DNA from: Pedobacter africanus
Lineage (GTDB): Bacteria > Bacteroidota > Bacteroidia > Sphingobacteriales > Sphingobacteriaceae
Assembly (NCBI RefSeq): GCF_900176535.1
Contig: NZ_FWXT01000001.1
Span: forward strand, 2,418,001-2,482,000
Length of the DNA: 64,000 bases
Reading direction: 5' to 3'
Shown piece by piece: positions 33,163-41,539 of the stretch. How positions within the stretch are numbered: position 1 is the stretch's first letter; every line of letters starts with the position of its first letter. Position numbers and translations under genes: made by a program. The notes under the pieces were generated by a model. That model was not told where the DNA came from and searched no databases. It saw only the letters and a program-made list of their open reading frames with translations.

Positions 33163-33812
33163 TACTCAAAAGAGAATTGTATGTAATTGATGTTTTTATC
33201 ATGTTTTAAATAAATCCTTTCATAATGCGTTTTGATAGACAACACATCATCGTACAGGTCAGACTTATATAAATTGTCTGTTTTTTTATGGATCTTCATG
33301 CCCAGCTCTTCAACCTTTTCTGCCGTATAAAGATATAAACCATCGTTATCGGTTTTCAGATTTATTTTTCCTCCCGGCTTTAAAAAAGTTTTGTACTTAT
33401 CCAGAAAGCCTGGAAATGTCAGGCGCTTCTTTTCGCGGCTGTCCTGTGGTTGCGGATCAGGGAAAGTAATCCATATTTCATCTACCTCATTTTCAGCAAA
33501 AAAGTCTATGATATCTTCTATCTGGATTCTTAAAAAGGCCAGATTTGTAACCCCCTCGTCCATACCGGTACGGGCACCCCTCCAGATCCTGTTACCCTTA
33601 AGATCCACCCCAATAAAATTCTTTTTGGGAAACATCCGTGCCAGGTTAAGCGCATATTCTCCTTTACCACAAGCCAACTCCAATACAACAGGATTATCGT
33701 TCTTAAAATGTTCCCTGGCCCATTTTCCCTTCAATGCTTTACCCGCATCGAGCTGGTAAACATTCGGAAAAGCATCTATTTCGGCAAATTTTCTTAATTT
33801 ATCTTTACCCAC
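33162..33812 (-). CDS. trmB: tRNA (guanine-N7-)-methyltransferase
   Basis: 216 residues. It methylates G46 of tRNA using SAM. The SAM-binding strand VVLELACGKGEYALNLARMF and acidic GVDLKGNRI are followed by the catalytic ITFPDPQPQDSREKKRL motif of TrmB. The C-terminal KTDNDGLYLYTAEK contributes to the active site. Length is typical. It is the first gene of trmB-atl-tag, divergent from the GDP-L-fucose synthase gene. Confidence 0.94.
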   Translation of the reverse strand: MGKDKLRKFAEIDAFPNVYQLDAGKALKGKWAREHFKNDNPVVLELACGKGEYALNLARMFPKKNFIGVDLKGNRIWRGARTGMDEGVTNLAFLRIQIEDIIDFFAENEVDEIWITFPDPQPQDSREKKRLTFPGFLDKYKTFLKPGGKINLKTDNDGLYLYTAEKVEELGMKIHKKTDNLYKSDLYDDVLSIKTHYERIYLKHDKNINYIQFSFE

Positions 33813-33906
33813 TTCAAATTAATTATAGTATAACCACAAATTTATATAAAACTTAACAGAATTTACTAGCAAGTCCGTTTTACCCTCAGGCTCTCAGAAG
33901 AATTCG

Positions 33907-33914
33907 TACTTTTG
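33907..33914 (+). promoter_or_regulatory. -7 promoter box of the GDP-L-fucose synthase gene (TACTTTTG)
   Basis: Exact TAnnTTTG box, predicted start about 33918. It lies 18 bases before the GTG at 33933, leaving a UTR of about 15 bases. A start at the TTG at 33924 would leave only about 6 bases. Confidence 0.6.
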
Positions 33915-33932
33915 TAAACCAATTTGAGATCA

Positions 33933-34862
33933 GTGGAGAAAAACGCAAAAATATATGTTGCCGGGCACCGTGGAATGGTTGGCTCTGCCATTTACCGTAA
34001 ATTACAGAAAGAAGGTTACAGTAACCTGGTTGTCAGAACTTCGGCTGAGCTTGACCTGCGCAACCAGCAGGCGGTAACCGATTTTTTTGAGGCAGAAAAA
34101 CCGGAATATGTATTTCTGGCCGCCGCAAAGGTGGGCGGTATTGTGGCCAACAATACCTACAGGGCCGATTTCCTGTACGAAAACCTTTGTATTCAGAACA
34201 ACGTGATCCACCAGGCTCATAAAAATGGGGTAAAAAAACTGATGTTCCTGGGTTCCAGCTGTATCTACCCAAAACTGGCACCGCAGCCATTAAAAGAGGA
34301 ATACCTGCTTACCGGCCTGCTCGAAGAAACCAATGAGCCTTATGCTATCGCTAAAATAGCGGGTATAAAAATGGCCGATGCTTACCGCAGCCAGTACAAC
34401 TGCGATTTCATTTCTGTAATGCCAACCAACCTTTACGGTTATAACGACAATTACCATCCGCAAAACTCTCATGTATTGCCTGCCCTGATCCGGAAGTTTC
34501 ATGAAGCCAAAGTAAATGGCGGCACCGAGGTGAATATCTGGGGTTCAGGAACGCCCATGCGCGAATTCCTTTTTGCCGATGACCTGGCCGATGCTTGTTA
34601 TTTCCTGATGCAAAACTACAGCGAGGCCGGCTTTTTGAATATCGGCACCGGCACGGACCTCAGTATCAAAGACCTTGCACTCCTCATCAAAGAAATCGTA
34701 GGCTTTGAAGGCACCCTCGCTTTCGACAGCACAAAGCCAGATGGAACACCACGCAAATTGATGGATGTATCCAAACTGCACCAACTGGGCTGGAAACATA
34801 AAATTGAACTCAAAGAAGGCATTAAACTGGCCTATCAGGACTTCCTGGAAAAGCATAGCTAA
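33933..34862 (+). CDS. fcl: GDP-L-fucose synthase
   Basis: 309 residues with a GTG start at 33933 (MEKNAKIYVAGHRGM, as in relatives); a TTG at 33924 is the alternative. It is an epimerase/reductase of the SDR superfamily that makes GDP-L-fucose from GDP-4-keto-6-deoxymannose. The NADP motif is GHRGMVGSAI; the catalytic triad region is FLGSSCIYPKLA (Ser) and YAIAKIAGIKMADAY (Tyr-x3-Lys). NLYGYNDNYHPQNSHVLPAL is characteristic. It is not followed by gmd here; the partner must lie elsewhere. It probably supplies surface glycans. Confidence 0.93.
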   Translation: MEKNAKIYVAGHRGMVGSAIYRKLQKEGYSNLVVRTSAELDLRNQQAVTDFFEAEKPEYVFLAAAKVGGIVANNTYRADFLYENLCIQNNVIHQAHKNGVKKLMFLGSSCIYPKLAPQPLKEEYLLTGLLEETNEPYAIAKIAGIKMADAYRSQYNCDFISVMPTNLYGYNDNYHPQNSHVLPALIRKFHEAKVNGGTEVNIWGSGTPMREFLFADDLADACYFLMQNYSEAGFLNIGTGTDLSIKDLALLIKEIVGFEGTLAFDSTKPDGTPRKLMDVSKLHQLGWKHKIELKEGIKLAYQDFLEKHS

Positions 34863-34868
34863 AATTGA

Positions 34869-34876
34869 TATATTTG
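34869..34876 (+). promoter_or_regulatory. -7 promoter box of oxyR (TATATTTG)
   Basis: Exact TAnnTTTG box starting 7 bases after the fcl stop; predicted transcription start about 34880 and UTR about 21 bases. It gives oxyR its own promoter despite the short gap. Confidence 0.6.
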
Positions 34877-34900
34877 CTGAAGTGAATAAACTTTAGCTAT

Positions 34901-35833
34901 ATGACCTTAGTTCAGCTCGAATATATTGTTGCAGTAGACACCTACAGGAGTTTTGTTGGGGCTGCCGAAAAATGTTTTGTTACACAGCCCACGCTGAGCA
35001 TGCAGATCCAGAAACTGGAAGAGATGTTAAATGTAAAGATCTTTGACCGCAGCAAACAACCTGTTGTACCAACTGAAATTGGCGCACGTATTATTGAACA
35101 GGCCCGTCAGGTACTGCAGGAAAGCCTTAAGATCAAAGAACTCATCAGCAATGAGCAGCAGGACGTAGCAGGTGAACTTAAAGTGGGCATCATCCCTACT
35201 GTAGCACCCTACCTTTTACCCAAAGTAATTGCAGCCATGATGGAGAAGTACCGGGACCTGAAATTGCTGATCTGGGAATATACTACTGAAGACATTCTGC
35301 ACCATTTAAAAACTGGTGTATTGGATTGCGGCATTTTAGCCACTCCGCTAGGCGAACAGGCCATCATTGAGCAACCACTGTATTACGAAAATTTTGTTAC
35401 TTATATCAGCAAAAACAGCAAGCTGTCTAAAAAGAAAACCATTGATGCCGAAGACCTGGAAGATGAAAACATCTGGCTATTGAATGAAGGCCATTGTATG
35501 CGCTCACAGGTACTCAATATCTGCAGGTCTACCAAGCACAATCGGCTCCAGGGCCTTACCTATAATACCGGAAGTGTAGAAACGCTGATCCGCATGGTCG
35601 ACATGAACAATGGCGCAACCCTGCTTCCTGAACTTGCACTTGAGGAGCTCAGCAGCAAACAGCTCAGTAAAGTGCATCATTTCAAATCGCCAGAGCCGGT
35701 AAGGGAGATCAGCCTGGTTACACATAAAAACTTCATCAAGAAGAGAATGCTGAACGCGCTTAAAGAAGAAATACTGGAAATAATTCCGAAAGCCATGAAG
35801 CAGAAAAAGAAGAAAGATGTGGTAGGGATATAA
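34901..35833 (+). CDS. oxyR: Hydrogen peroxide-sensing LysR regulator OxyR
   Basis: 310 residues. The N-terminal winged HTH is TLVQLEYIVAVDTYRSFVGAA with CFVTQPTLSMQIQKLEE. The effector domain contains EGHCMRSQVLNIC: two cysteines with eight residues between, the same spacing as the redox pair C199/C208 of E. coli OxyR, in the same GHC context. That supports peroxide sensing by disulphide formation rather than another LysR role. A superoxide dismutase gene lies 320 bases downstream on the other strand. A GC-rich hairpin follows the stop. Confidence 0.92.
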   Translation: MTLVQLEYIVAVDTYRSFVGAAEKCFVTQPTLSMQIQKLEEMLNVKIFDRSKQPVVPTEIGARIIEQARQVLQESLKIKELISNEQQDVAGELKVGIIPTVAPYLLPKVIAAMMEKYRDLKLLIWEYTTEDILHHLKTGVLDCGILATPLGEQAIIEQPLYYENFVTYISKNSKLSKKKTIDAEDLEDENIWLLNEGHCMRSQVLNICRSTKHNRLQGLTYNTGSVETLIRMVDMNNGATLLPELALEELSSKQLSKVHHFKSPEPVREISLVTHKNFIKKRMLNALKEEILEIIPKAMKQKKKKDVVGI

Positions 35834-35840
35834 AAATAAG

Positions 35841-35858
35841 GCCCGGGTTTCCCCGGGC
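35841..35858 (+). terminator. Hairpin after oxyR, possible terminator
   Basis: GCCCGGG (35841-35847) with CCCGGGC (35852-35858), 4-base loop, strong stem but no clear T-run after it. Probably the end of the oxyR transcript. Confidence 0.45.
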
Positions 35859-36154
35859 TCTATCGTCAATCGGTCAGTACAAGTAAACTAAAATAAATAG
35901 CCTCCTGTATAACTTTAAAGTGACATTTAGGTTGTTCGTAGAAACCCTAGAATCAATCGCCTGGCATTTCCAACCTTTGTACCTTCTGCGCTTAGCCCTC
36001 ACTTTGACCAGGGGTTTATTCTTTCTTTATGGCAGGCAAATCTAAGCTATAGAACAACTATTATATCCCAATTGGGCTACAAAAACAAACAGCCTGGATG
36101 TTTACACTTCCGGGCTATCCTATATAATTGATCCTGTATCAAACAGGCATTAAA
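35859..36154. other. Gene-free spacer between oxyR and sod
   Basis: About 295 bases with no ORF or RNA gene I can support. The only structured part is the sod terminator hairpin at 36091-36115. Confidence 0.4.
36077..36115 (-). terminator. Intrinsic terminator of the superoxide dismutase gene
   Basis: Read on the minus strand, AGCCCGGAAGTG then TAAA then CATCCAGGCT (36115 down to 36091; a few mismatches), followed by the U-rich GTTTGTTTTTG. It lies 40 bases beyond the sod stop. Confidence 0.65.
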
Positions 36155-36760
36155 TTATGCATTTTTGAAACGCTCAGCTACAGCATCCCAATTTACAACG
36201 CTCCAGAAAGCAGCAATATAATCCGGACGTCTGTTTTGATATTTCAGGTAGTAAGCATGCTCCCATACATCCATACCTAAAATCGGTGTTCCTTTTACCT
36301 CAGCGATATCCATTAAAGGGTTATCCTGGTTAGGTGTAGAGGAAACCACTAATTTCTTATCTGCACCAACGCTTAGCCATGCCCATCCCGAACCGAAGCG
36401 GGTAGCACCAGCCTCAGCAAACTTCGTTTTAAACTCGGCAAATGAACCGAAAGCGGTATTGATCGCATCAGCCAATTCTCCTTTTGGCTCGCCACCTTTA
36501 TTCGGGCCAATAACTTCCCAGAACAAAGAGTGATTATAATGACCACCGCCATTATTCCTTACCGCAACAGGAAATTTTGAGATATTTTTAACAATTTCTT
36601 CAATGCTTTGGTTAGCCTCAGGCTTTCCTTCTAAAGCTTTATTTAAATTGGTAACATACGCCTGGTGGTGTTTGCCATGGTGAATTTCCATAGTCTGTTT
36701 ATCGATATGCGGTTCTAATGCATCTGTTGCGTATGGTAACGCAGGTAATTCAAAAGCCAT
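36155..36760 (-). CDS. sodA: Superoxide dismutase (Mn/Fe)
   Basis: 201 residues from the ATG at 36760 (MAFELPALPYATDALEPHID), the standard N-terminus. The longer frame to 36826 is rejected because it begins at the predicted transcription start. Metal ligands fit: the His of EPHIDKQTMEIHHGKHH, the His of NHSLFWEVIGP, and the Asp/His of MDVWEHAYYLKYQNRRPDY. The metal (Mn, Fe or either) cannot be decided from sequence by eye. It detoxifies superoxide in the cytoplasm and neighbours the OxyR gene. Confidence 0.94.
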   Translation of the reverse strand: MAFELPALPYATDALEPHIDKQTMEIHHGKHHQAYVTNLNKALEGKPEANQSIEEIVKNISKFPVAVRNNGGGHYNHSLFWEVIGPNKGGEPKGELADAINTAFGSFAEFKTKFAEAGATRFGSGWAWLSVGADKKLVVSSTPNQDNPLMDIAEVKGTPILGMDVWEHAYYLKYQNRRPDYIAAFWSVVNWDAVAERFKNA

Positions 36761-36804
36761 ATTATTATGATTTATGTTTAAAAATTGTATGATTTCAGAT
36801 TTGT

Positions 36805-36836
36805 AGCAAAATCCTTTGCTGTTCACAGCAAATATA
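36805..36836 (-). promoter_or_regulatory. sod promoter with overlapping hairpins
   Basis: On the minus strand a TATATTTG box (36836-36829) predicts a start near 36825 and a 65-base leader. Overlapping it are AGCAAA-ATCC-TTTGCT (36805-36820) and TTTGCTG-TTCA-CAGCAAA (36815-36832). The two share the middle TTTGCT and are mutually exclusive as hairpins; as DNA they form a repeated operator-like site over the start point. Confidence 0.5.
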
Positions 36837-36874
36837 ACAATCGGGGGTTAAGTTTTGTTCAAGACTTTGTAAAG

Positions 36875-37348
36875 TTAAGCCCTTTTTCCTGCGAAGAATT
36901 TCGTCATTAACGCCCCGCATTCCTCTGCCAGAATACCGCTCTTTAAAACAGTTTTCGGGTGCAGCAGCTGACCGCCTTTTGTGCTAAATCCCCTTTTCGG
37001 TTCGGACGCGCCGTACACCAGTTTGCCAATCTGCGTCCAGTAACTGGCACCAGCGCACATCACACAAGGCTCTATGGTTACGTACAGGGTACAATCCTTT
37101 AAATATTTACCGCCCAATGTTTGGGCAGCAGCCGTAAAAGCCTGCATCTCAGCATGGGCGGTTACATCGTTCAGTTGCTCCGTAAGGTTATGCCCACGGC
37201 CAACAATCTTCCCTTTACAAACCACAATGGCCCCTATAGGGATTTCCTGCAGGTCGTACGCTTTTTGCGCTTCATGCAGGGCCAACCGCATAAAATGCTC
37301 ATCTTCTGCTACAGCATCTTTCTCTTCTGAAAAATTATAATAACTCAT
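36875..37348 (-). CDS. tadA: tRNA adenosine(34) deaminase
   Basis: 157 residues. It converts A34 to inosine in the anticodon of tRNA-Arg(ACG). The zinc deaminase motifs are HAEMQAF (His, catalytic Glu) and EPCVMCAGASYW (two Cys). The N-terminus DEHFMRLALHEAQKAYD and IPIGAIVVCKGKIVG are typical. By motif alone it could be a guanine or cytosine deaminase, but length and context favour TadA. It lies directly downstream of csaA with no gap. Confidence 0.9.
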   Translation of the reverse strand: MSYYNFSEEKDAVAEDEHFMRLALHEAQKAYDLQEIPIGAIVVCKGKIVGRGHNLTEQLNDVTAHAEMQAFTAAAQTLGGKYLKDCTLYVTIEPCVMCAGASYWTQIGKLVYGASEPKRGFSTKGGQLLHPKTVLKSGILAEECGALMTKFFAGKRA

Positions 37349-37684
37349 TTATATCATTCTACTGCCGTTCGGCACTTTTCCATTTAAAGTGGTTAACACA
37401 ATATCCCCATTTTCATCAGCAAACCCTGTTACCAGGAATTCGGACATAAATTTACCGATCTGTTTCTTCGGGAAGTTCAACACCCCTACAATTTGTTGGC
37501 CCACCAACTCTTCTTTGGAATAAAGCGCCGTGATCTGAGCGCTGCTCATTCTTATTCCCAGCTCCCCAAAATCAACCTTTACCTTATAGGCAGGCTTTCT
37601 GGCCTCAGGATATTCCAAAACTTCCATAATTGTTCCTGCACGCAACTCCACTTTTTCAAAATCGCTCCAGCTTATTTCTTCCAT
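37349..37684 (-). CDS. csaA: CsaA-type tRNA-binding protein
   Basis: 111 residues, an OB-fold like the C-terminal domain of methionyl-tRNA synthetase: WSDFEKVELRAGTIMEVLEYPEARKPAYKVKVDFG, then SSAQITALYSKEELVGQQIVGVLNFPKKQIG. This matches CsaA, a dimeric tRNA-binding protein once described as a chaperone. It is the first of a two-gene operon with tadA. Confidence 0.9.
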   Translation of the reverse strand: MEEISWSDFEKVELRAGTIMEVLEYPEARKPAYKVKVDFGELGIRMSSAQITALYSKEELVGQQIVGVLNFPKKQIGKFMSEFLVTGFADENGDIVLTTLNGKVPNGSRMI

Positions 37685-37730
37685 GCCCTAAAATTACAAT
37701 TTATCGGCAATTCTGTACCGCTGTTCCGCT

Positions 37731-37738
37731 TATATTTG
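37731..37738 (+). promoter_or_regulatory. -7 promoter box of the LysE-type gene (TATATTTG)
   Basis: Exact TAnnTTTG box, start predicted near 37742, 28 bases before the ATG at 37770. Confidence 0.55.
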
Positions 37739-37769
37739 TGACCACACCCGCTAAACCCCTGATATAGAA

Positions 37770-38405
37770 ATGATCCCACTCAAAGAAATCTCCTATTTTT
37801 CCCTTGCCGCCCTGATCCTGGTGATCAGCCCGGGCCCAAACATGATCTACCTGATTTCCCGGTCCATTACACAGGGACAGCGATCCGGCCTGATCTCTTT
37901 AATGGGCATCATATCTGGCTTTTTATTTCACATTGTGATGGTCTCTGCCGGGCTCACCGCAGTGCTTTTTGCAGTACCCTATGTGTATGCCACAATAAAA
38001 ACCCTGGGTGTAGTGTATTTGCTTTACCTGGCTTACCAGGCCATTAAACCCAATGGCCGAAGCCCGTTTGAGGTCCGTAAAGATTTGAGCAATGACAAGC
38101 CGGCAAAGCTGTTTAAAATAGGTGTCCTAACCACAGTATTGAATCCTAAAGTAGCGGTGTTTTACCTGTCTTTCTTTCCTTATTTCATCAAACCCGAATA
38201 CGGGTCGGTATTTATGCAAAGCCTGCAGCTGGGCATCACACAAGTTTGCATCAGTTTTTCCGTAAACCTGATCATTGTGCTCAGTGCCGCCAGGGCAGCC
38301 CTGTTCTTTGCCGGCAATCCGCTTTGGATGCGGGCCCAGAAATGGGTTATGGCCAGCATCCTTGCGTCGCTAGCTGTAAAAATGGCGCTTACCAAAGAGA
38401 AATGA
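37770..38405 (+). CDS. LysE/RhtB family amino-acid exporter
   Basis: 211 residues, about six membrane helices. The N-terminal LAALILVISPGPNMIYLISRSI contains the family PGPN motif, followed by GLISLMGIISGFLFHIVMVSAGL and the mid-protein GVLTTVLNPKVAVFYLSFFPYF (NPK motif). Members export amino acids such as homoserine, threonine or lysine; the substrate here cannot be told. It is followed 25 bases later by the RlmI-type methyltransferase. Confidence 0.88.
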   Translation: MIPLKEISYFSLAALILVISPGPNMIYLISRSITQGQRSGLISLMGIISGFLFHIVMVSAGLTAVLFAVPYVYATIKTLGVVYLLYLAYQAIKPNGRSPFEVRKDLSNDKPAKLFKIGVLTTVLNPKVAVFYLSFFPYFIKPEYGSVFMQSLQLGITQVCISFSVNLIIVLSAARAALFFAGNPLWMRAQKWVMASILASLAVKMALTKEK

Positions 38406-38430
38406 CACTATTTTTCCCTTAATTTGCAGC

Positions 38431-39615
38431 ATGATCGATGTAATTCTTAAAAAAGGCAAAGAAAAAGCTGCTATGCTGCGTCATCCCTGGATCTTTTCGG
38501 GTGCTATTGACAAGATTAAAGGACAGCCTGTAAATGGTGAAATTATAGCCGTGCGCTCTGCTGATAAAGAATTTCTGGCCTATGCCTATTTCAACGACCT
38601 TTCCAGGGTTGCCTTGCGCCTGCTGGAATGGGACGAAACGGCAACAATAGACAAAGCCTGGTACCAGCAAAAGATTAAGCAGGCCATTGCGGCACGAGGC
38701 CATATCTTAAACGAAGACACCAATACCTGCAGGCTGATATTCAGCGAGGCAGATTTCCTGCCGGGACTGATTGTAGACCAATATGCAGATTTCCTTTCCC
38801 TGCAGATTTTAAGTGCCGGAATAGAAAACATCAAAGAAGAGATCATCGTTATTTTACGGGAAGAGCTGAACCCTAAGGGCATATTTGACAAGAGTGATGC
38901 CGGCGCACGTAAGCACGAAAACCTGGAAGCTACACAGGGTCTGTTATGGGGAGAAAACCCTCCTGAATTTATCGAAGTAAAAGAAAACGGGATCCTTTAC
39001 CACATCAACATTGCTGAGGGACAGAAATCCGGCTTTTATTGCGATCAACGCGATAATCGAAGAATCCTTGCTGAATACACCAGGGGCAAAAACGTGCTCG
39101 ACTGTTTCTGCTACAGCGGTGGTTTTACTTTAAACAGTTTAAAATACCAGGCCGCACATGTAACCAGTGTAGACAGCTCGGCCCTGGCCATAGAAACCCT
39201 AAAGCATAACCTGGAACTGAATGCCTTTAAAGCTGAACAGCAAACCAGTATACAATCTGACGTAAACAAACAGCTTCGTGCTTTTAAAGACGCAGGCCAA
39301 ACCTTTGATGTACTGGTACTGGACCCACCAAAATACGCCCCTTCACGTTCGGCATTAGACCGTGCAGCCAGGGCCTATAAGGACCTGAACCGCCTGGGTA
39401 TGCTGTTGCTTAAAGAGGGAGGGATTCTGGCCACTTTCTCCTGCTCCGGAGCAGTAGATATCGAAACGTTTAAGCAGATCATCGCCTGGGCCGCATTGGA
39501 TGCCGGCAGGGAAGTTCAGATCATTAAACAGTTCTGCCAGCCCGAAGACCACCCTGTCCGCATTTCCTTTTCTGAAGGAGAATACCTAAAAGGGCTCTTG
39601 TTACGGGTTTTATAA
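38431..39615 (+). CDS. rlmI: RlmI/RlmK-type class I rRNA methyltransferase with PUA domain
   Basis: 394 residues. An N-terminal PUA-like RNA-binding part (about 1-80: ILKKGKEKAAMLRHPWIFSG) and a middle EEHAP-type domain precede the SAM domain (NVLDCFCYSGGFTLN, then VTSVDSSALAIE). The motif VLDPPKYAPSRSAL and the late FSCSGAV cysteine match m5C methyltransferases of the RlmI group (23S rRNA C1962). The site methylated here is inferred. The stop is 6 bases before the convergent small gene. Confidence 0.88.
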   Translation: MIDVILKKGKEKAAMLRHPWIFSGAIDKIKGQPVNGEIIAVRSADKEFLAYAYFNDLSRVALRLLEWDETATIDKAWYQQKIKQAIAARGHILNEDTNTCRLIFSEADFLPGLIVDQYADFLSLQILSAGIENIKEEIIVILREELNPKGIFDKSDAGARKHENLEATQGLLWGENPPEFIEVKENGILYHINIAEGQKSGFYCDQRDNRRILAEYTRGKNVLDCFCYSGGFTLNSLKYQAAHVTSVDSSALAIETLKHNLELNAFKAEQQTSIQSDVNKQLRAFKDAGQTFDVLVLDPPKYAPSRSALDRAARAYKDLNRLGMLLLKEGGILATFSCSGAVDIETFKQIIAWAALDAGREVQIIKQFCQPEDHPVRISFSEGEYLKGLLLRVL

Positions 39616-39621
39616 AACGGT

Positions 39622-39861
39622 CTAATCCTCCGGCAGGTGATCGTACTCGCCTTTTAAGGCATACCAGCCAAAAATAACCAGCCCCGCACTGATGGGGATA
39701 AAGATGAACAATATGATACCCCATTGCAGGGCGGTATTGGTTCTTTGTACACCCTCTGCTGCGAGGCCTACCTTTTCAAAGGCCTGCATAAACATGAATA
39801 TAATTGAGACTGGGCCTAAGGCAATCCAGAATAATCCTAATGCTTTTTTTAATCCGTTCAT
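39622..39861 (-). CDS. Small two-helix membrane protein, DUF6814-like
   Basis: 79 residues from the ATG at 39861 (another ATG at 39867 is in frame). Two membrane helices at about 8-25 and 45-68 (LGLFWIALGPVSIIFMFM; WGIILFIFIPISAGLVIFGW) are joined by a short polar loop. This matches small proteins encoded beside MHS-type transporters in Bacteroidota (DUF6814, from memory). It begins 12 bases after the transporter stop, so it may be a subunit or a stability factor. Function unknown. Confidence 0.6.
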   Translation of the reverse strand: MNGLKKALGLFWIALGPVSIIFMFMQAFEKVGLAAEGVQRTNTALQWGIILFIFIPISAGLVIFGWYALKGEYDHLPED

Positions 39862-39873
39862 GATCAATTTCTT

Positions 39874-41418
39874 TTAATGGGTTTCTGCTTCAGCTTCGTT
39901 ATGGTCAGGCTTTTTATTGGACAGGTAAACAGTACCGATCAATAAACTCAGTGCTGCAATGCCTATCGGGTACCACAGCCCAGATAAAGGTGTAGAGCCT
40001 GAAAAGCTGGCAATGAGCGTGGCAATGAATGGCACCAGGCCGCCAAACACCCCGTTACCTACGTGGTAAGGCAGCGACATAGAAGTATACCTGATCTTTG
40101 TAGGGAACAGTTCTACCAGGAAAGCCGCTATAGGCCCGTAAACCATGGTTACCAGCAGGATCTGGAAAAAGATCAGTGCCACAAACTTCCAAAAAACAGG
40201 GGTCGATAATTTTTTATCCTTATAGGCATCAGGCATTTCAAGCGCTGGCTTGCCCGGATCTGCATATTTGGTGTGCGACTGTATTTTCTGAAAAGAAGCC
40301 CCATTTAGCAAAGTAACCGTTGATGTTGTGGTAATCAGGCTATCTCCCGTTTCTGCAATGGCCGTACGCATCACTACCGGATCAGAAACAGAGGCAATGT
40401 CTTTCTGCTCCACTTTTGATACGTCTGTATCGTCCAGGAAAACCTGGTATATCGGGCGGTAAAATATTACCCCCAACAGCATTCCTGCGAGCATGATCCA
40501 CTTACGGCCTACCTTATCGCTCCAGGAACCAAAAATTACAAAGAAAGGGGTTGCAAAGGCGATCCCCCATAAAAGGATATACCTGGAGTCGTTAAAATCA
40601 ACATGGCAGGTATTTTCGATGAAGGACTGTGCATAAAACTGGCCCGTGTACCAGATCACCCCCTGCCCCATGGTTGCGCCAAATAAGGCAAGCAGCACCA
40701 TTTTAAAATTGGCTTTATGACTAAAACTTTCCTTCAGTGGATTTTTGGATACCTTTCCTTCCGATTTCAGCTTACTGAACATCGGAGATTCGTGCATTTT
40801 CATCCTGATGTAGATAGAAACACCAACCAGCAGGATAGACAGCAGGAAGGGAATCCTCCAGCCCCAGTCGGCAAAACTTTCGGCACCCACCAGGTTTTTT
40901 GTCAATACGATAATCCCCAGCGACAGGAACAGCCCGCCTGTAGCGGTAGTCTGGATCCAGCTGGTAAAAAAGCCTCGCTTGTTGGCTGGTGCGTGTTCTG
41001 CCACATAAGTAGCTGCCCCGCCATATTCCCCGCCCAGGGCAAGGCCCTGTATCAGCCGTAAAATTAATACCAGTATAGGGGCTGCATAGCCTATGCTTGA
41101 ATAAGAGGGGATCAGGCCAATCAGGAAGGTTGAGCCGCCCATCAAGACCAGTGTAAGCAGAAAAGTGTACTTCCTCCCAATTAAATCACCCAGCCGCCCG
41201 AATACAAGGGCTCCAAAAGGTCTGACAATAAAGCCTGCTGCAAAAATAGCCAGGGTATTGATCAATGCCGAAGCCCCGGCGTCTGCCGGAAATAACTGTG
41301 TCCCGATAATGGTGGCTAAACTTCCGAAAATATAGAAATCATACCATTCAATTAAGGTGCCCAGCGAAGAGGCGCCTATCACTTTAAAAATACTGCTTTG
41401 TTGTGGTTCCTGGCTCAT
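39874..41418 (-). CDS. MFS transporter of the metabolite:H+ symporter (ProP-like) family
   Basis: 514 residues, about 12 membrane helices. The N-terminal GTLIEWYDFYIFGSLATIIG and RPFGALVFGRLGDLIGRKYTF are signatures of the MHS family (ProP, KgtP, ShiA). It is longer than usual (about 430-450) because of roughly 80 polar residues between helices at about 335-415 (FLDDTDVSKVEQKD to AYKDKKLSTPVFW). The insert follows a helix and precedes FKFVALIFFQILLVTMVYG-like sequence. The substrate is unknown: proline/betaine or dicarboxylates are candidates. Confidence 0.85.
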   Translation of the reverse strand: MSQEPQQSSIFKVIGASSLGTLIEWYDFYIFGSLATIIGTQLFPADAGASALINTLAIFAAGFIVRPFGALVFGRLGDLIGRKYTFLLTLVLMGGSTFLIGLIPSYSSIGYAAPILVLILRLIQGLALGGEYGGAATYVAEHAPANKRGFFTSWIQTTATGGLFLSLGIIVLTKNLVGAESFADWGWRIPFLLSILLVGVSIYIRMKMHESPMFSKLKSEGKVSKNPLKESFSHKANFKMVLLALFGATMGQGVIWYTGQFYAQSFIENTCHVDFNDSRYILLWGIAFATPFFVIFGSWSDKVGRKWIMLAGMLLGVIFYRPIYQVFLDDTDVSKVEQKDIASVSDPVVMRTAIAETGDSLITTTSTVTLLNGASFQKIQSHTKYADPGKPALEMPDAYKDKKLSTPVFWKFVALIFFQILLVTMVYGPIAAFLVELFPTKIRYTSMSLPYHVGNGVFGGLVPFIATLIASFSGSTPLSGLWYPIGIAALSLLIGTVYLSNKKPDHNEAEAETH

Positions 41419-41539
41419 ATTTGGTTTAAAGGTTGACTAAAACAATAAATCTACAATTAATTCCGAAATATCAGCAAAATATTAGAACAAAAGTTAATCT
41501 ACGTTACCGTACACAAAGCAATAACGGGCCTGAATGAAC

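Noticed and set aside
35859..36154. tRNA or small RNA in the oxyR-sod spacer
   Set aside because: I found no cloverleaf or promoter-terminator pair apart from the sod terminator.
36761..36826. Longer start for superoxide dismutase
   Set aside because: It starts at the predicted transcription start site, and the extra 22 residues are absent from the family.
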